Positions 1-12,404 of a stretch of 64,000 nt of DNA are shown here, piece by piece. Source of the stretch: Undaria pinnatifida. Taxonomy: Eukaryota; Sar; Phaeophyceae; Laminariales; Alariaceae. The stretch lies in contig JABAKD010000025.1 in NCBI GenBank assembly GCA_012845835.1, positions 31,254,314 to 31,318,313 of the forward strand. Reading direction: 5' to 3'. How positions within the stretch are numbered: position 1 is the first letter of the stretch; each line of letters starts with the position of its first letter. A program made the position numbers and the translations under genes. The notes below the pieces were generated by a model. The model worked only from the letters and a program-made list of their open reading frames with translations, did not search any database and was not told the origin of the DNA.

Positions 1-640
1 TTTGATCACAGCTACTTCAAGCAGTGTCTTCTGGCTCTGTCTAAAGCCTGTACATTGGCAACACAATAAATCACCAAAAATTTACTTTCGTAGCCATTTT
101 GATATTTGGGAAATGACTAACACAAGTAAAAACACACACATTGTCACACAAGAGATCGGATTATCTGTTCCCATAAAATCGAGGCAACCCAGACGACGAC
201 CTGCCGACGTGTAACGTATGACTAGGCAAAAAATCTCACAAATTCCATCACCCGATCTATGGCTAACCCTCTTCGGATCCGTGTTGTGATAGTCATAATG
301 CGATTCCTCGGGTTTACCTAGCTGACATAAGCACTCTGTGTCAAAAATAGATATATACATAGAATATGCTTCCGCAGCACTGGCATTCAAAGCCTTCATT
401 CACTAGATACCGTGGCGGATCGTCAAATTGACTGCAGGGGGAATAGTCTTTATCACCACACCATCACAATTTTAATTTGCTTCTAGCTCTTAGGAAAACT
501 GCGCACAAAACAGGGCCGTTGAACGGGTCCATCAGAATCGTGACCCTTCTACGTTGCCGGGGTCAACCACATTTAAAGCATAAATGGAACACCGTGCTCC
601 ATTGATGGTCGTTGAGATATCCCTCTGAGCGTAATGTTGA
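1..640. other. 3' flank of protease gene A, no gene seen
   Basis: This stretch lies downstream of the stop codon of gene A, which reads on the minus strand. I see no coding sequence with supporting features, no RNA gene and no repeat shared with the rest of the window. The short open frames are unremarkable. Confidence 0.5.
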
Positions 641-3600
641 TTAAAATACCATCATGATGCCGTCTTTGTCCACAACTGTGCCATCATCGTCAACAAAATG
701 GATGGTGGTTTCCACCGTGGTGTCGTTGATGGAAATCCGAGGCTCCTCGTTCGCCATGATCGAAGCACCTGAAAAATTTGGGCGAATGGATATATAATTA
801 TGGGTATGTATATGCAGACGATCGAACCGGACATATTTCCTCAATTTAACAGCGTGAGTTCCATTGGTATTTCCGGCGGAAACTGTCGAGCGGTTAACGA
901 ACAACGCGTGTCGAGTCACCCGAAAACGAGATTACTGAGGCCACACACTTGCACTTAGCGCTAGGGTTCAACTTCGCGCCGCACCTTGTCTTCACACCCA
1001 TTCGTTCGTGCATACACCCAACTCTCTTCATCAGGCAAACTCCTGGACCTTGAGAAGCGACCTTAGTTATCAAACCCGGCGGCCAATAGATGAGCTGGCG
1101 AACAAGTGGTTAGGATAAGACGCAACTACTCGGTGCTTGCGAGGTAGGTACCATGGAAAACACGCTTGCATGTGGAATTAGCTCTGGCGGGACTCACCGC
1201 GCTCGGAAGGCAGAGTGTAGGAATCCACCTGATGGCGAAGACGAGAGTACACCACACACGAGAACGCACGTACGTACATGGTGTGAACGGCGAGGACTGT
1301 ACTATTGAGAATAGCTTGACTAGAAGTTTAGCATGGCATAGCCAACCATCAGTAGTTTACGTGTATGATAGGCGGCCAACGAGTGGCAGCCACAGACTTC
1401 TCGCGGTTTCGACCCGAGAACAAATGTATCGTATGCACATAGACGTGAGCTATGTTGCACCCAGTACTAAACTGCAAACGATAGTCATGAAGATCTTTGT
1501 CATCCAAAAAGGCATCACGTGACAGAGGCCCGAGTGGTGGCGAAGGCTAGTTGATACAAAACCTTCTTTGATGGTGTAGTGGGCACGTTGCTTTACTCTC
1601 ACCGCTCTCGCGTCGACGACATAGTCCAGGTCGTCGAGAATGGCCACGGTCATCTTCGACAGATACATTACCTGGCACACAAGACCACCGGGAGACAAGG
1701 AATGAAAAACCAGCGACGGTAAACGTCAATGGCACGTAAAGGTTGCAGCGTTTCCCATGCCAATGACGATAACCTTTGTCGCGAGGTGGTCGTCATGAAC
1801 AAAAGTGTGCGATATCATTGACAGCTGTGATAGGATACCTTTCATCATGCACCTCGAACTGTTCGAGGGCAACCCCGGCACAAATAATCTGTTTGGAACA
1901 CACATAGTACACATTACGAACATATCATGTAATCCAGGCTGACATACAGTCAACCAAAGGCAAAAGCTTACATTGTCGACGTATCCGGTCATGATCTCAT
2001 CGTCGAAAATGCCTTCGTCCAAATGGCCGCAGCTCGTGCCTGTGAGCAAGAGTTCGGGGTGCCCGAATTCGGCGAAATATGGATATTCGAGGTGCCCAAA
2101 GACTCAAAGTGCATTGGGGATAGGGCTTTATTATCATTCCGCGAAAACGTATCATTTTGTGTGAGTGGGGTCATTATTCCGAGTTTAACATGATTCACGA
2201 GCTTTGGTCATATAATGATGTTGTTGGCAAGACACACAGCTTGCCAACCATCGGCTTGCGCAATCGGATGGAAGACAAAACCGTAGAGCAACCATTTCTT
2301 GTCGAATGCACGTCCTTGTCGCGTTATACATTAATACAGACTAGCTGCCTGCGTGCACACCCGACGCGTACCTGATCCCCCGTCCAACTCGAGGATGTCA
2401 GCACCGGAACCGCCAATATCGTAGTAGGTGCTCAAGGCAGCGGGACACGTCCAGGCAGGGTCGCTGTCGTCGTAGCACGTTGTGCAGTCGCCGTAGCCGG
2501 TTCCCCAAAGGGTTCTGCAATGAGTGCACCAAAAAAACAATAAAACGCTCTATAAGACGGACGATACCAATGTAAAAAAAACTTAGAACGCGACGGCTTG
2601 CTCGGCACTCCGCATAAACAATGTACCGTGTTCCTCATTTGAACGCCCTTGGGAGATCCCTCATCCGTATGGCTCAACTCTGTATTAATGGGCAGGCTAG
2701 TATTTCAGGATGGAAAACGGTTTTACGATGTATTTCACACAATAAGACGAGAACCGGTCGGTACACACATACGATTGGATCTCCGTGTTGGACTTACCCG
2801 ATTCCGATGACGTGTCCCATTTCGTGCTGGATGACCCCTTCGAACGTGCCGGCGTCTTCCATGTCCACGATGTCGTCGATATCGAACGTCATTGCCCCTA
2901 GTAGGCTGATGGTTTTGCACGCGGTCCAGACACTGGTCGCTCCAGCGGAGCCAAGCGTTCCTCCTTGGCCGTCTATTTCCGCTAGCGTAGCAGTGATTAG
3001 GAGGCGGCCCGCTGGGTAATCATTGTTTCCTCCGCAAGGTACGTGGGTGATGACTTCTGACCACCTGCGCACACGGTAGGTATTCGGATGTGTACGTGTG
3101 CAAGCGAGGGAAAAATGAAGTTTGTTGTTCTGTATCTAGTGGATGCGTTGAACAATTGAAACAACGTCCTCGTGGGCCTCATACCGCTTGATGAACCTCT
3201 GCTGCACCGATGCTTTCGTATTTGGGTGACCGCACGGTAGGGGGCTGCAGACGTTTCTGGGCTGCCAACATAAGGAGCTCAATATCGCACCCGAAGCATG
3301 ACTTCGAAGGCATTCAGTGGCGCAGTACGATCCAATGCTCTAGACGAAAGCGAAATAAATTTGAAAATGAATCAGACCAACCGCAAATACCTCCCTGGAG
3401 GATCTTAACCAAGCAACTAATCAGAACGTCAAAACGTCAGAATGTCTGAACGTCAGAAGGTAAGGTAACATGGGAACGTTAGGTTTATCGAAAGGGGCAA
3501 CCAATACGGTCGGCTGACTCTGGCACACTCGTAGCCTATTAACACAGTGCGATATGCCGTGGAGGAGCAAGGAACATGTTGTTAAGTATAGAATCCACCA

Positions 3601-6004
3601 TTGTGGCCAGGTGTTAGGTATGCCATAGGTGCAAAAACGAATTGTTTACACGTGTTACGTTTGACTGATAAGGAGTTTCACCTGGCAGCGGCTGACTCGA
3701 AGACGGCCTGCCGTGTGCTTGTCCAAGTCCCGAGATATTCCACCTCGATGTAGAATGTGTCCAATGCTGCATCAAAGACATATACACAACATGCACATGT
3801 TGGCACGTGTTCACCACATGAAGACGTGAAGTCTGTAGGTAACGTTGGCTTACGAACGAGTTCAGTGGCGAATATAGGTGAAACGGATACTCAGACGTAT
3901 TGAATGTAATATAACCCTACTTCAACGCAGCGAGTTTCTTTAAAAGGCGTCTCATGGCTTTTAGACGAGAGGAAGAACTCTAGCAAAACGTAGATATAGA
4001 AATACTTTTCGTCTTGAAAAAGCTATCTCGAGAGCGATGACATCAGGGTTGAAAAGTGCACTAAATTTCGAGATATACGGCCGGGATATGGCTTAGAAAA
4101 GAGCCGTTTCGGATTGACGAGTCGGACTGTCTACCGAAGATTTAAACGTTCGTGCTACCCCTACCCCAACTCACATGGATGTGTACACAACAACATGACC
4201 ATCGCAGCCTCGAAAAACCAGGTTCACTAGTGTTCTCGTCGATCCAATGTCATCAAGTTAACGTAGCGCTATTTATCAGCGGCACTATCGCTTCGACTCG
4301 GAAACTACCTTTGATAGTCTGATGCTTGTCAATAATTATGGCTCAAGTCCCAAGTGCGCGAAAGGTGTGGAGGTGCTTACTACAAAACGACACGAAAGGC
4401 TATCTAAGGCAAAGGAGGGCTAAGAAGAGCTAAGTAAAGCCAAGGAAGGCAACATAAAGTAGCGTAGATACCCCCCTTTTCCACTACTGAGGCCGAGCCT
4501 ACTCGCACAGGTCGCCGTGTACCTCGCCTGCAAAAATACTAGCTAGCCGATTTGCCCGACGAAGCGTAGAGCCAGACATTCCGTTGCAGACCCTGACCCT
4601 AAATGGAGATCGTAAAGAAACAGGGGGTCACTCGCGCTTGTGACCCTGAGCCCCTGAAAAAATTTACTTCAAAAATGACCCCTGTACCCTAGCCGCTGTC
4701 TCACATGAGCTGTCCGTCTGGCATGCCATGCCTCCGTAACCTGGCGGGCATTCGCAGATATGTCCGCCCGCGGGGTCAGCCGAGCACTCTCCTCCGTTTT
4801 CGCACGGGTTAGGATCGCACTCTTCTGGGATGTCTGTGAATGTACAACAGAACGGTCAAATGTGTCATCGCTGATCTGAGTATTCGCATTGGTGTAAAGC
4901 ACTTTGACGTACGAACGCAATTTTCGAACAACGTAGAAGACCGAAAAGCACTCATCACATGACGTTTTCTCCCCGCACTTGAGTAACTGAGCTGACATGA
5001 CGAGGCTGTCAGTCGGCACTGAAGCACGTGTAAGAAAGTTCGCAAGATAATCGTTCTACGCAAGGGGTAAAGCGGGCGTTTCTGGGCCCATAGCACGGGG
5101 AGAGCGATGTGTCTGAATCGAAACATGGCTCGGAAGACATTCGTTCGCGGAACACCACTACCAAGCCTTTTCGCTAGTACGAAAACCAACACAGTAAACA
5201 GAAACAAATAATTTAAGACATTTCCAGATAGTTCCAACCTTGAGAAGAATTCCAATCGGTCAGGCGTATGAAATAATCCCAAAAAGGGCAAACCCTGGCA
5301 TAGTCTTGGTCGATGACTCACGTGACAAGGGACAAGCCTGATATATGACTGGGACAGACATGGTGATAATGGGTTTCAACAATCGTGGTGGTGACAGGGA
5401 GAAAAAAATTCTTGCACAGGTGATACCTTGCTGGAGTTTTGATCTCACCTTCCGTGCAGTCATCTGCACAGATGGCTTCCCCAGAAGCAGCGTCGCACTC
5501 TTTCGCAAACCTCTTGCAAAATATCTTGAGTGCTGTTTGGGGATCTCCGGTAAGCTCGTCGGACGACCAAACAGCGCACACGTCTACGAGGCCCATGTCG
5601 CACATTGTGTTCCATGTGTTCTCACAGTCAGAGCAGCCGTAAAGGCGACGCCGGTGGGAGTCGAACTCCATTTCATCGGCTTTTATGTCCTCTTGCTTTT
5701 CGAGAAGCTTCCTGGATGCGATGTCCGAGGTACCGTCGGATGCCCTAATGATCGTGGAAAACGGTTGTTCCTCGCCCTCGACAGTGATCGATTGCAACTC
5801 TCCGCGCGGATTGAAGTCGCATACCGAAAATATTCCCCTCTTTGAAAACGTAATTCGGTAAGGCTCATTACGTCCGTCGTCCCACCAATGGATCTTGAAA
5901 GTCACACCGAAGTTATTGACAGTTATCAAGTGTCTGCTAGCGCTGCCGGTTCCAGCCGTCAGGACGAGGAGAAACGCTGCTTGCGCAACACTTGACGTCT
6001 TCAT
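641..6004 (-). CDS. Secreted EGF-containing M8-like metalloprotease, paralogue A (nine exons, intact)
   Basis: Predicted secreted zinc metalloprotease. Exons on the minus strand, in coding order: 6004-5449, 4833-4705, 3766-3682, 3064-2798, 2514-2372, 2039-1972, 1671-1603, 1228-1198, 768-641. All junctions are GT-AG, phases match, and the spliced length is 1476 nt (491 residues). The product starts MKTSSVAQAAFLLVLTAG, a signal peptide. An unrecognised domain follows (HWWDDGR, SITVEGEEQ), then a basic RRRLYGCSDC segment and Cys-rich stretch to about residue 185. Exon 2 is an EGF-like module (CDPNPCENGGECSADPAGG). Exon 4 ends in HEMGHVIGIG, the HExxHxxGxxG zinc site. Exon 6 supplies CGHLDE, the likely third ligand, and IMTG, the Met-turn. 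Exon 7 (MYLSKMTVAILDDLDYVVD) and DSYTLPSER match leishmanolysin-like C-termini. The M8-like assignment is from motifs. The substrate is unknown. It is closest to D. Confidence 0.88.
3226..3400 (+). mobile_element. Truncated MITE-like fragment in intron 3 of gene A
   Basis: The left end (gaccgcacggtagggggctgca) resembles the terminal inverted repeat seen in the other copies. The interior shares ggagctcaat and an almost exact atgacttcgaaggcatt with the copy at 59338-59594. No right terminal repeat is visible, so it looks truncated. It lies in the intron between exons 3 and 4 of gene A, on the opposite strand to the gene's sense. Confidence 0.55.
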
Positions 6005-6723
6005 TTTCGCTGCTGCGGTGGTGTTGATAGTACAGATGCAGGGCGGTTAATGTCGAGTTTATCCATTCTGTGGCGCTCAAGTTTTTGTCATGTCATTGTC
6101 TGCACAGCCTGGTCGCATTTGCTCAGTACCACATCGACGACTATGTGTTGCCTTGTTGGGAAATATTTACCAAATTCCAACTCGATTGGTGCTTCCCGAG
6201 ACACGTTAAAACACGCGAATAAGGCACAGACATGATCGATGAAGAGGGGTGTGAAGGGGGGTTAGCAACCGGAACATAAGGACGCGATACACGGTGTACG
6301 CTTTGTTTAGGCAGAGCACAAGGCCGCGAGGAGTGAAAAAGGTATGTTCTACAATCGAAAACATGCCTGAAACGCATTTGTGAACAACCCCTCCGCCGCA
6401 TAAGCTGGATATCTAGACGCGATGCTGCGACACATGCTAGCTAGTCCATGCCCTCTTCCACGAAGCGATTATTCCTCTCGGGGCAATACAAAAACAACAT
6501 AGCAGGGCAGGGATTGAGGATGCTTTCGAGCTACCTCTGACTTTGTTTTGTCCAAATTGATCACCGTGAGCCAATGCTTACGACCTTTCACCCGGGATTT
6601 TTTTGAGAAAGCTTGTGTTCTTTAAAATGGATGTAAAATATTTCTACTTATTTGTACTCAGTCATGAGCCTGCCGTCGTCATTGCTGTTTGTTTTTCTAT
6701 TGTAGTTTAAATGCTTCATGCAA
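6005..6723. other. 5' flank of gene A
   Basis: Upstream region of gene A. Just before the ATG the minus strand reads CACCACCGCAGCAGCGAAAATG, a leader also recognisable before B and C and faintly before D. Beyond that I see no promoter element I can name, no gene and no shared repeat. Confidence 0.4.
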
Positions 6724-7045
6724 GACCGGTGGCACCGGTGGTCAGTGGTTCCCGTTAGCGTTGGTTCTCGGGTTCGATTCCCACACCGCAGTAATATTTG
6801 ACGTTATACACAAAAATTCAGAATCAAGGATCAACTGCAAGGAGCACCTAACAGCGTGGGTAGGTACATTTCGACGCTAGTCGACGAGGAAAGAAAATGC
6901 TGAAAACGTCTGGCGATAGAAAATGAAGGCACGTATCGTGGTTGGGAGGGGGGAGGGGCCCCCGCTATGTGACCCCGGATTTTAGTTACTACTGCTGGGA
7001 GGGAGCACGAAAGAATTAACAACAATCACAATCACTACTAGTATA
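6724..7045 (+). repeat. SINE-like repeat with tRNA-derived head, copy S1
   Basis: The head reads like a degenerate tRNA gene: an A-box-like tggtcagtggtt and, about 35 bases later, a B box ggttcgattccc. The body shares cctaacagcgtgggtaggta, a gggaggggg tract and gctatgtgacccc with copies at 14485 and 32575. S1 ends after about 320 bases, whereas the other two continue for another 1.1 kb. RNA polymerase III origin is inferred from the boxes. Confidence 0.6.
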
Positions 7046-9551
7046 CCCTAGCCGTCCACCTCTTGACATATATTATCCAATCATCGTATTCCTTCCCAAT
7101 GAAAAGGCGTGATTTCAACCAAGCCCCCTGGGGTGGTCGGCAGTATCCAAGGGAAACTCTTCAAAACTTTCCGTCTCCAATCTCCCGCGTCACGACAACA
7201 GCGGCAAAATCGTAAAATGATCGTGGATCAGCAACCCACCCGTTTCCTACTTTCTGCTGTACTGTACACGTTTTGCACTTGTTCAACCCGCCGTTGATGT
7301 CTCACCTGAACGACAGCTTATCTCCACCAAACCTGCTCTTTTATGCTGGTATGTACGTATCCCCTAATAGGCATGCCTTCAAAATTTTAGTACCATGTCC
7401 GCTCCACAAACCCTGGATTTCCTGACGTTCAATGTTACACTTTTAGATGTTTCCCATTCCACAGCCCTGTTGAAGGTCTCTCTCGTCGACCGAAGTGCTG
7501 CTTGTATTAACACTAGACCACCTCGAAACTAGAGCGTCACCTACCTGATGCCTGTCTCGTTTGTGTCTATCCAGCAACAGTATTCATCACGCAAGTAGCC
7601 AGCGGCAGACCACGCACAAAGCGCCCGGAGCAACACACCGAAATCGAGTAGATCCCGCCTCGCGACCAATAGCAAAATTTGTTGTGAAGTGTTAACGTGG
7701 TACCCCCCCAGCGAATCGCTGCACCACAGCGTAATCAAGAGGAAATGTTGACCGTAAATTTAAGGCAGGTCCTTTCTTATCCAAACAGCTTCTATGTCTC
7801 ACGTTTATGAAAGCGGTTACCCCCCACACGCATGGTAACTACAAAGTCTATGCAGGATTAATGTTTGCACCGACACATTGAACCTACGTGGGAAAATATC
7901 CAACAACTGACCATATTAAAAAATAAAATCCAGCTATCAGATCAAATATTTGTCGAAACTCATCCATAGACTAGACTATAGTCTAGACTAGAGCAAAATA
8001 TTTGAGTTTTGGTTGTGAACATATCATTGATGTATTTGTTCGACGAGCAAATATGGCAACCACCAACACACTGTTATATGAACATTCCAACGAAGGGTTG
8101 GGGACACGTACAATGAACTAATTGGCGGAAGAAGCTGAAAGACGAACAAATTTTGTACAACCCCAAATTTCCACCGTGAACATGCTCATTGTGGCTTGAG
8201 ACTTCCTCCGAGGTATCGAACAGGTGCCCCTATAAAACGGCCTGAATCAGGATCGAACACATCAGTATGAACTATCTCGTAGTAAGCAAGTGTGGTAGTT
8301 TAAGGAGCGCATTGCTCGGGTGGGATACAACTTAGCTAGTAGAGTGATACCGGTAGTGAACGAAAGGTTCCGCCAGAATACGTCATTTATTTCGGCCAAG
8401 CATAACAAGGCGAGAACACCCAGACGGTTTGGAAGCCATTGCTAATAATACGTTGTGTCAAAAGTTCAGCAGTACCTCAACCGTGCGCCGAACCCACGCC
8501 GTCACAACCGTATATTAGACGAAAGAGTCTACCCCTTCCTTCACCAAAATTCTTATACCGTCTCAACAATCTACCAATACTTGCAGCTAGCTGTATATTG
8601 CAGCTAGCTGTATTCAGGAGGCATTGACTGCTATATTGCTGTACCGGGTGAATCCAGTCTTATGCTACTATCGGCGACACTGCTAAGAAGCTGTACTTCA
8701 AAACTGAATTGTTCCCAGCTGTTGGCAGTTAGCGAACAAGCTCAAGTGTGGCAGTACCTAATAAAGGTGTTAAGCGCACGGTGTATGCTCCTTATTTCCG
8801 GAACCGGCACTGGAATTAAAGGCGGGAAGGCTAGGAGGCAGAATCCGCTACCCCGCTAGACTAATTGAGTGGCTTCGTATGTGACTCACCGAAGGTTGAA
8901 ATTAGAGGTGTGCAGGCTCCTGTAGTACTGCAGATGGATGTGAGTGTCTTTCGGTCGTTGACCAGGCAGGGCAGAGTGAGTGTGAGAAGAAGGGGGAGGG
9001 GGCGTCATCGCAGCATTGAATTGAGATGGTTTCCCAACCTTTTCGCGTAAACTCGATGCTGTACACAGATGGTTGAATACCCCAAATCTTTGTATCTCTT
9101 CGGAGTGTGGTCCGCTCTGTATGTTCCTTGGTGACAACTTCCACAATGACAGTAATGGTGATTTTGTATAGTTGGTTTTTTGACCAGATCATTGTGCACC
9201 GGATGAATCACACGAAAACATGTTTTCGTTGTCTTGCACGCATGGTTGCGCCTAGTAGATTTGCTTTTAATTTCGTATTGGATTTTCATTTCCATAGCTT
9301 CGATATTCCAATTACCCGCGACTCGACCACGGCTCCCCACGGCAGCGCGCTACATACAGTAGATTTATGTCGCCCAGTAGTATAACTATATTGTACAGTA
9401 TGCCAAGTAGTATTCTGTTACTCGTTAAATTAATCACCTGCCATAATGTGCGTCTCTGAACGAAAATGTACGAACGATTTGGGTGAAAAGCCAAGTCCAA
9501 CCTTACAGCAATATTTACTATCGTCCGTGTGGTCACTGTGGTAGTGTGCTC
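7046..9551. other. Intergenic, no gene recognised
   Basis: No convincing gene. There is a short fragment of the dispersed repeat at about 7925-7970 (ccagctatcagatcaaatatttgtcgaaactcat-like), a 16-bp palindrome ctagactatagtctag near 7975-7990, and a small tandem duplication of a ttgcagctagctgtat unit at about 8580-8613. All open frames are short and lack recognisable motifs. Confidence 0.45.

Positions 9552-9600
<49 letters not shown>
9552..9600. repeat. (TTG)n trinucleotide microsatellite
   Basis: About 16 perfect TTG/GTT units. The poly-Thr open frame across it on the minus strand is an artefact of the repeat. Confidence 0.95.
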
Positions 9601-10319
9601 GGCTGTTCTCTCTATACCTCGCATAATATCAAGTCCCGGGTCACTGTACAGGCTTCGGTCATTCTACACTCAGTAGATGGCTAATCCAGGGAGAAACCAC
9701 CGATCAAAACCAAAAGCGTTCCGCGCCTGTATCAGCTGGAGCAATTCATGATCCGCTTACAATACATACTATATAAAATATAAGTACACTCCAGCTGTGA
9801 GATATTTCAATACATCATCGAACTGGGTCCAACGCATGCCCGTAGTGTCTTAGGTGGAGTGAGGAGCAGTAGAAAAAATCAAGTGCGCTGCTCGATAACC
9901 TGTTCTTGACCGGTATACTGAACAATCTTCGGGCCGCGTCTTCTCTGTGTCAGGTGTGTGAGGATTTTCTTTGTCGCTTTGCAAGCCAGCGGTTGCGTTG
10001 GCATAGATAATCTATACTACCTGGCTTGATGTAAAGGATCAAGGAACACCACTCAGCTATCATCTACTACACGTCAGGGCATGTTTTCAAGAAAACCACT
10101 AACAAGAGCACCAGACATGGACGCGACATCTACAGGACCACAACATCTTCGACGACAGTGGGGAGAAAACAGGACGTATAATCGTACACAATATAATAAT
10201 GTGAAAAATTTGTACAGACACGCATGTTAACACTGCGGTAAACCACACGACCCACCTATTTCGCAGGGTATTTCGTGCCTCCATCCGTTTACATAATTGC
10301 CCGACAAACTCTACCATAC
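9601..10319. other. Intergenic, no gene recognised
   Basis: Nothing recognised except a short fragment of the dispersed repeat near 9780-9812 (tacactccagctgtgagat). The block at about 10200-10290 (gcggtaaaccac ... gtatttcgt) recurs in diverged form at 10630-10715. Confidence 0.4.
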
Positions 10320-10500
10320 CAAACGCAGTAGCATATGCCTAACGAAGTAAAGTCACCCTCACGTTTAGTAGCGGTGACATCGCATGCCCACGTGAGACAA
10401 CCTCTACGAAACGCAGTAGCATAATATTATATATGCCTAACGAAGTAAAGTCACCCTCGCGTTAAACAGTGGTGACATCGCATATATGACATCGCATACT
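10320..10500 (+). repeat. Imperfect direct repeat, about 100-bp unit, two copies
   Basis: Both units contain acgcagtagcata, then atgcctaacgaagtaaagtcaccctc, then gtggtgacatcgcat. The second copy has short extra AT-rich sequence. No coding potential is visible. Confidence 0.75.
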
Positions 10501-10849
10501 CACCTCGCCTAATAAAAATGTATTTGAAAGATGTTATCTGTCTTAAATTGACGACCGCAAAGCCCCACATCGGTGAAAATCATGGGCGTGAAATCGTAAA
10601 TTTGAGACAATAATAATTCGAAAAAGAAGCACAGGCAGATATGTTAAAATTGCGGTAAACCACCTTGATTGACAACCCATTACGTATGATATTTCGTACA
10701 TACCGTCTCTGCTTGATCGCCTCCCAACCTATGCCAAGCGAAGTATGACTAACGAGGTGGCGTAACTGAGCGCGTGTACACCAAGCGTTCCTTAAAACAA
10801 CTGGCGATTCGCATTTCACCCTCTATTAAATTCTCCGGAGTAGTGCTCA

Positions 10850-11050
10850 ATGGCGGTGATAGTGCATGACCACACCACCTCGCATGTTGTATTTGGCAAT
10901 ACGTATCTCTTTCTTATAATTAGCGATGTCAGAAAAAAATGGTAACTACATGATGGCGGTGACAGTGCATGACCACATCACCTCGCCTATTGTATTTGGT
11001 AATACGTATCTCTTCCTACTAATTAGCGATGTCAGAAAATTATGCTAACT
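10850..11050 (+). repeat. Imperfect direct repeat, about 105-bp unit, two copies
   Basis: Each copy runs from tggcggtgatagtgcatgacca-like sequence through tgtatttggcaatacgtatctct to attagcgatgtcagaaaa. The gtgacatcgcat-like motif links it loosely to the repeat at 10320-10500, so the whole 10.2-11.05 kb stretch may be one decayed local array. Confidence 0.75.
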
Positions 11051-11219
11051 ACGAATGTTCTAGCTTGTTTCGATCCATGTATAGAAACAAATTATGGAGA
11101 ATTAACACTGTTGTTTACTACACCTAAACACTGGGTTGCATACTGCAACTAACATCAAACCTTCCAGAATAGTAAGCATTACCAGGCAGATGATATATAG
11201 GGATGTCTTCTTGATACAA

Positions 11220-12404
11220 TCGTCAGGTTTGTCCCTTTCAACGATTTATAGTATCCGCGCACACATTGAAATGTCCCCCCCCCGCCCCCGCCCCCTCCCC
11301 TGCCCCCGATCCCTCTTGTTCAAAACCCCACACCCCTTCTCGCCCCCCTCCCCCGATTCTTCCCCCCCCCCGCCCTCTTTTTGTTTTTTTTCCCCTCAGT
11401 TTGTTTAAACGCCCCACATCCAATCGAAATCAGCTAGAGTAATAAACACCTCTACGCAGTTGATATCACGCCATTATCTCTCTAACCATCCATGACGTAG
11501 TTTTCATTTTTTCCCCCCACCCGCCAAAAAAGATATCTTTGATCTCACAGCCGGAGCGTATTTCAATATTATATGTGACCCAGACCTCCTGAAATCTCCC
11601 CCCCTCCCCCCCCCCCCCCCCCCCCCCCTTCTCGCTCTCCATTGCTCAAACGCCCCACCAAATATCGCAATCCGACAAATTTATTTAACACTTCACGCAC
11701 TGGATATCACCTCGTTATCTTTCTAGTAGAGCCATCCATGCCGCTGCTTGCCCCTCCCCCCCTTCCCCGAACGCCCCTCCCTTCCCCACCACCCGCACCA
11801 TCGCCTAGACCTAGCACCTTATGTATAACGAACCCCTACATATATGCCACATAAAGCCCTTCCCTTACCCTCCCCCCCCCCAAACCTCCTCCCCCCCACC
11901 CCCCCCCGGCCCAACCGCCCAACTCCCCACCCCCCCACCTCCCTACCCCCCCACCGCATCCCACCCCCACCCCCTCGAACACTCCGCCTTCTACTCACTG
12001 ATTGTACGATTTACCCCAGATTATATATGATAAACTGATGCATTCTTTCCACAACCGTCGCGTTTATCCTCTTAAAAGAATATGTAGTTTCCACGCAAAA
12101 ATTGAGCTGCCCCGCCCACCCCACCCCCGCCCCAACCACCCCGCCCCCGCCATAAAAAACTAGTGCATTTTTTTCTTTTCTAAAACCGTCAAATTTATCC
12201 CTTTAAGGATTTATAGCTTCCACGCTTAAATTGCCCGACCGTCCGCCCCCCCCCCCCCCCCCCCTCCAACCCCGCTCCCTTTTTGATCAAAACCAGGCCC
12301 CCACGTCCTGTGAAACTTCGCCCTCCCCTCACCTGTTTTTCGACTTACAGTATTCATTTTATAAATAACAGATGCATTTCCTTCCACAGCCGTCATAGGT
12401 ATTT
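11220..12404 (-). repeat. C-rich degenerate copies of the G-rich foldback repeat
   Basis: Long C tracts (for example around 11276-11300, 11597-11630, 12246-12264) are separated by gatttatag, ttatcccttt and cgcctagacctagcac. These are the reverse complement of motifs in the G-rich copies at 12405 and 51 kb (ctataaatcc, aggggataaatctgac, gtgctaggtctaggcg). Pro-rich open frames here are artefacts of the C tracts. Confidence 0.65.

Noticed and set aside
5345-5845. Open frame opposite exon 1 of gene A (166 codons); similar ones oppose exon 1 of C and D
   Set aside because: They are shadows of the conserved coding exon, and the sense strand has a signal peptide, matching splice sites and paralogues.
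7970-7995. Palindrome ctagactatagtctag as a regulatory site
   Set aside because: Single occurrence in A/T-rich intergenic DNA with no gene nearby.
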